Source of the DNA: Bacillota bacterium
GTDB lineage: Bacteria > Bacillota > Clostridia > Lachnospirales > Lachnospiraceae
Length of the DNA: 51,772 bases
Direction: 5' to 3'
Assembly (NCBI GenBank): GCA_023443225.1
Contig: JAEZVF010000081.1
Span: 1-51,772, forward strand
Shown here: piece after piece, positions 50,455-51,772 of the stretch
Numbering within the stretch: position 1 is the first letter of the stretch
Layout: every line of letters begins with the position of its first letter
The notes under the pieces: model-generated
What the model was told of the DNA's origin: nothing
Seen by the model: the letters and a program-made list of their open reading frames with translations, nothing else
The model's database searches: none
Made by a program: the position numbers and the translations under genes

Positions 50455-50906
50455 GATTGGTCACCATCCTTAATCGTTGCCTTATCCTCTACTTGCTTTT
50501 TTATGTTTTTAACTAGTGGAGCAAGGAAAGGCGGTAACTCCACCCCAATATCAACCATATTTTCCAGTATGCTTATAATCTCATTGCAAATTAACCATAT
50601 AGCAACTACGCAAGCGATTAAAAATGTAAATGGTAACGCTATCCCGACTGTTTGACCAGTGTATAATAAAAGTTGGTCTACCAATGCCCCTACAACTACT
50701 AAAAGCCACATACAGACCTTTTTAGCTATCCCCTTAAGGGATTTGTGACTAGTGATTGATTCATCCCTGTATTTGCTCGCTACAAGGCCTGTCGCATAGT
50801 CAATTATGTTAGTTAGTACCAAAATAAGCACCGGCACAGCTAGTATCCCGAGCCATCCGGCAAGTGCGGAGAAAAATGCTATAAACCCTGTCTTAACCTT
50901 ATTCAT
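50451..50906 (-). CDS. Phage holin (Phage_holin_4/TcdE-like family)
   Basis: 151 aa with three or four hydrophobic helices, containing 'LTNIIDYATGLVASKYRDESITSH' (about residues 31-54) and a DxxTG-type motif that identifies this family. A polar, charged C-terminus follows. It makes membrane pores that release the amidase. It is coupled translationally to the endolysin gene. Confidence 0.92.
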   Translation of the reverse strand: MNKVKTGFIAFFSALAGWLGILAVPVLILVLTNIIDYATGLVASKYRDESITSHKSLKGIAKKVCMWLLVVVGALVDQLLLYTGQTVGIALPFTFLIACVVAIWLICNEIISILENMVDIGVELPPFLAPLVKNIKKQVEDKATIKDGDQS

Positions 50907-50935
50907 AATATCCCTCTTTTCATTATTTTTTTATA

Positions 50936-50959
50936 TTAAAAAAGAGCCTTGCCCGGCTC
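50936..50959 (-). terminator. Terminator between tail genes and lysis cassette
   Basis: On the minus strand GAGCC (50955-50959), loop, GGCTC (50944-50948), then a T-run. Confidence 0.7.
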
Positions 50960-51005
50960 ATGATTTTTGTTGCAAGGGCAGTTATTGGCCACCCTTGCTG
51001 TTGAA

Positions 51006-51167
51006 TTATTCTGCAAATACTTCTTCTAAATAAGCTAATGCTTCTGCTGTCTCGTCCTCTGTTAGCCATCCTCTAAGATTCCATGTAGCAATTACAGATT
51101 CGTAATACTCCTTTGTAAATGCTTTTGATTTGATGCTGCCTTTGATTACGTTTAAAAAGCTTGTCAT
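51006..51167 (-). CDS. XkdX-like small phage tail-region protein
   Basis: 53 aa, running MTSFLNVIKG at the start to EEVFAE at the end, with 'YESVIATWNLRGWLTEDE' near the middle. The pattern of a short helical protein with a Trp near a turn is typical of XkdX-type products encoded next to holins. AGAGGTG precedes the ATG by 9 nt. It is too short for most automatic callers. Function is unknown. Confidence 0.75.
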   Translation of the reverse strand: MTSFLNVIKGSIKSKAFTKEYYESVIATWNLRGWLTEDETAEALAYLEEVFAE

Positions 51168-51190
51168 ATTGTTTTTCACCTCTTTTCCTC

Positions 51191-51574
51191 CTATGGCATT
51201 GTCATAATAACGATAGTGTTAAAAATATCGGTTATCTGTGTGTTCATGGTTTCTATACCTCTTAAGACTGCATCTGTGCTAACTGTCACAACGTAAATAT
51301 CCGCTGTGATGTTATCGTCTACTTTATAGCTCGGCACAAATGATATAACTAACGTCTTTACGCAATCTTGGTAGGATTTTAAAGTTTTTCCATCTTCACC
51401 TATGTAATCAATACTTACAAGGTTTGAACTATCGAAGAACATTGATTTTAGTTCGTCATAGCTTAAGGCAGATGTAAATTTAAAATATCGGACTTTCTTT
51501 GTTTCGTCTGTGACTATCCCCATTGGGATTAAATCAAAGTTTTGACCATTGGCCAGTTTTAATTTTTCTGACAT
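51191..51574 (-). CDS. Phage protein of unknown function, probably tail-associated
   Basis: 127 aa. Predicted beta-rich with 'SEKLKLANGQNFDLIPMGI' near the start and 'SYKVDDNITADIYVVTVS' later. Position just upstream of the XkdX-like and holin genes suggests a baseplate or fibre accessory protein. AAGGAAT precedes the ATG. I do not recognise the family with certainty. Confidence 0.7.
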   Translation of the reverse strand: MSEKLKLANGQNFDLIPMGIVTDETKKVRYFKFTSALSYDELKSMFFDSSNLVSIDYIGEDGKTLKSYQDCVKTLVISFVPSYKVDDNITADIYVVTVSTDAVLRGIETMNTQITDIFNTIVIMTMP

Positions 51575-51596
51575 TTTATTATTCCTTTCTTTCTTT

Positions 51597-51610
51597 CGAA
51601 CAGGTGTTCT
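51597..51610. promoter_or_regulatory. Second LexA-box-like site in the prophage
   Basis: CGAACAGGTGTTCT has the GAAC-N4-GTTC core exactly. It lies just before the ribosome binding site of the 127-aa gene. No clear promoter was found next to it. Confidence 0.4.
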
Positions 51611-51664
51611 GAAAACAGCAGTTTACAGAATAGTTTAAGTGCGACAAATAATAATTTACCTCAC

Positions 51665-51772
51665 CTATTTAACATGGGTACTTACACACAAAATGAGTTT
51701 GGTATCATCATGATATACGGTGTCAATATTGATACGATAAACAGGACAGGTGCTTATTTTGCAAATACCTGT
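51665..51772 (-). CDS. C-terminal end of an upstream prophage gene (partial)
   Basis: On the minus strand one frame is open from the window edge for 35 codons to a TAG at 51665, ending in 'LILCVSTHVK'. The other two frames are closed early. It is likely to be the end of a tail protein, but is too short to identify. Confidence 0.4.
   Translation of the reverse strand, partial: TGICKISTCPVYRINIDTVYHDDTKLILCVSTHVK

Larger units (their letters stand above)
48187..51772. mobile_element. Left end of a prophage integrated in tRNA-Leu (continues past the window)
   Basis: The boundary is the tRNA-Leu 3' fragment. Inside lie a LexA-controlled small gene, an XRE repressor, and leftward lysis genes (endolysin, holin) preceded by short tail-region genes. 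The integrase and the restored tRNA gene should be at the other end, outside this window. Confidence 0.82.

Overview
The window is low-GC Gram-positive DNA. AGGAGG-type ribosome binding sites, TTGACA/TATAAT promoters, many Rho-independent hairpins, Opp/Dpp-type solute uptake, an EFR1-type flavodoxin/ferredoxin protein and an anaerobe-type gene set all point to a saccharolytic member of the Clostridia, most likely Lachnospiraceae (a Lachnoclostridium phytofermentans-like organism). The species is inferred, not proven. No rRNA, CRISPR array or transposase was seen.

Layout. 0.2-3.9 kb: a Big-2 surface protein, an O-antigen-ligase-like membrane protein and a TetR regulator. 4-8 kb (minus): a MacB/FtsX-type ABC exporter and a DMT-family transporter. 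8-31.5 kb: a sugar-acid catabolic island. Its plus-strand half holds an Ldh_2-family dehydrogenase, malic enzyme, a GntR/FCD regulator, a zinc MDR dehydrogenase, mannonate dehydratase UxuA, a UxuB-like reductase, a LarA-superfamily nickel-pincer racemase/epimerase homologue and a cytidine-deaminase-fold enzyme. Its minus-strand half holds a GntR regulator with its own operator, a second MDR dehydrogenase, an SDR, a ManD/RspA-type dehydratase, a complete five-gene Opp/Dpp ABC importer, two paralogous GntR/FCD regulators and a MATE exporter. 31.6-47.8 kb: an amidase, a DUF4956 + VTC pair, a CrtI-like flavoprotein with its TetR regulator, a PQQ-type sugar dehydrogenase homologue, two tandem small paralogous proteins, an EFR1 protein, GNAT, surface proteins, a broken secreted-protein gene, a CZB chemoreceptor, a GH-A-clan glycosidase and a LacI regulator. 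48.19 kb to the right edge: the end of a prophage integrated in a tRNA-Leu gene.

How it fits together. The island can take up an oligosaccharide or sugar-acid compound through the ABC importer and channel aldonates and uronates through two dehydrogenases, a SDR and two non-homologous mannonate dehydratases toward 2-keto-3-deoxygluconate. KDG kinase and aldolase are not in the window. The LarA homologue has the catalytic and pincer-binding residues and lies next to uxuA/uxuB, so a gluconate/mannonate-type 2-epimerase is a strong hypothesis. A 12-bp palindrome, YTRATATATYAR, occurs about eleven times in five control regions of the island and sits on or beside promoters. It is probably the shared operator of the GntR/FCD regulators. 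A second, separate operator, TTGTCNGACAA, occurs twice and belongs to the fourth GntR regulator.

Prophage end. A 58-nt 3' piece of a tRNA-Leu gene, still followed by its terminator, marks the attachment site. Inside it lie a small gene driven by a near-consensus promoter with a LexA box in its spacer, an XRE repressor behind three operators spaced 20 bp apart, a zinc-ribbon/OB-fold membrane protein, and leftward lysis genes (amidase-SPOR endolysin, holin) preceded by short tail-associated genes.
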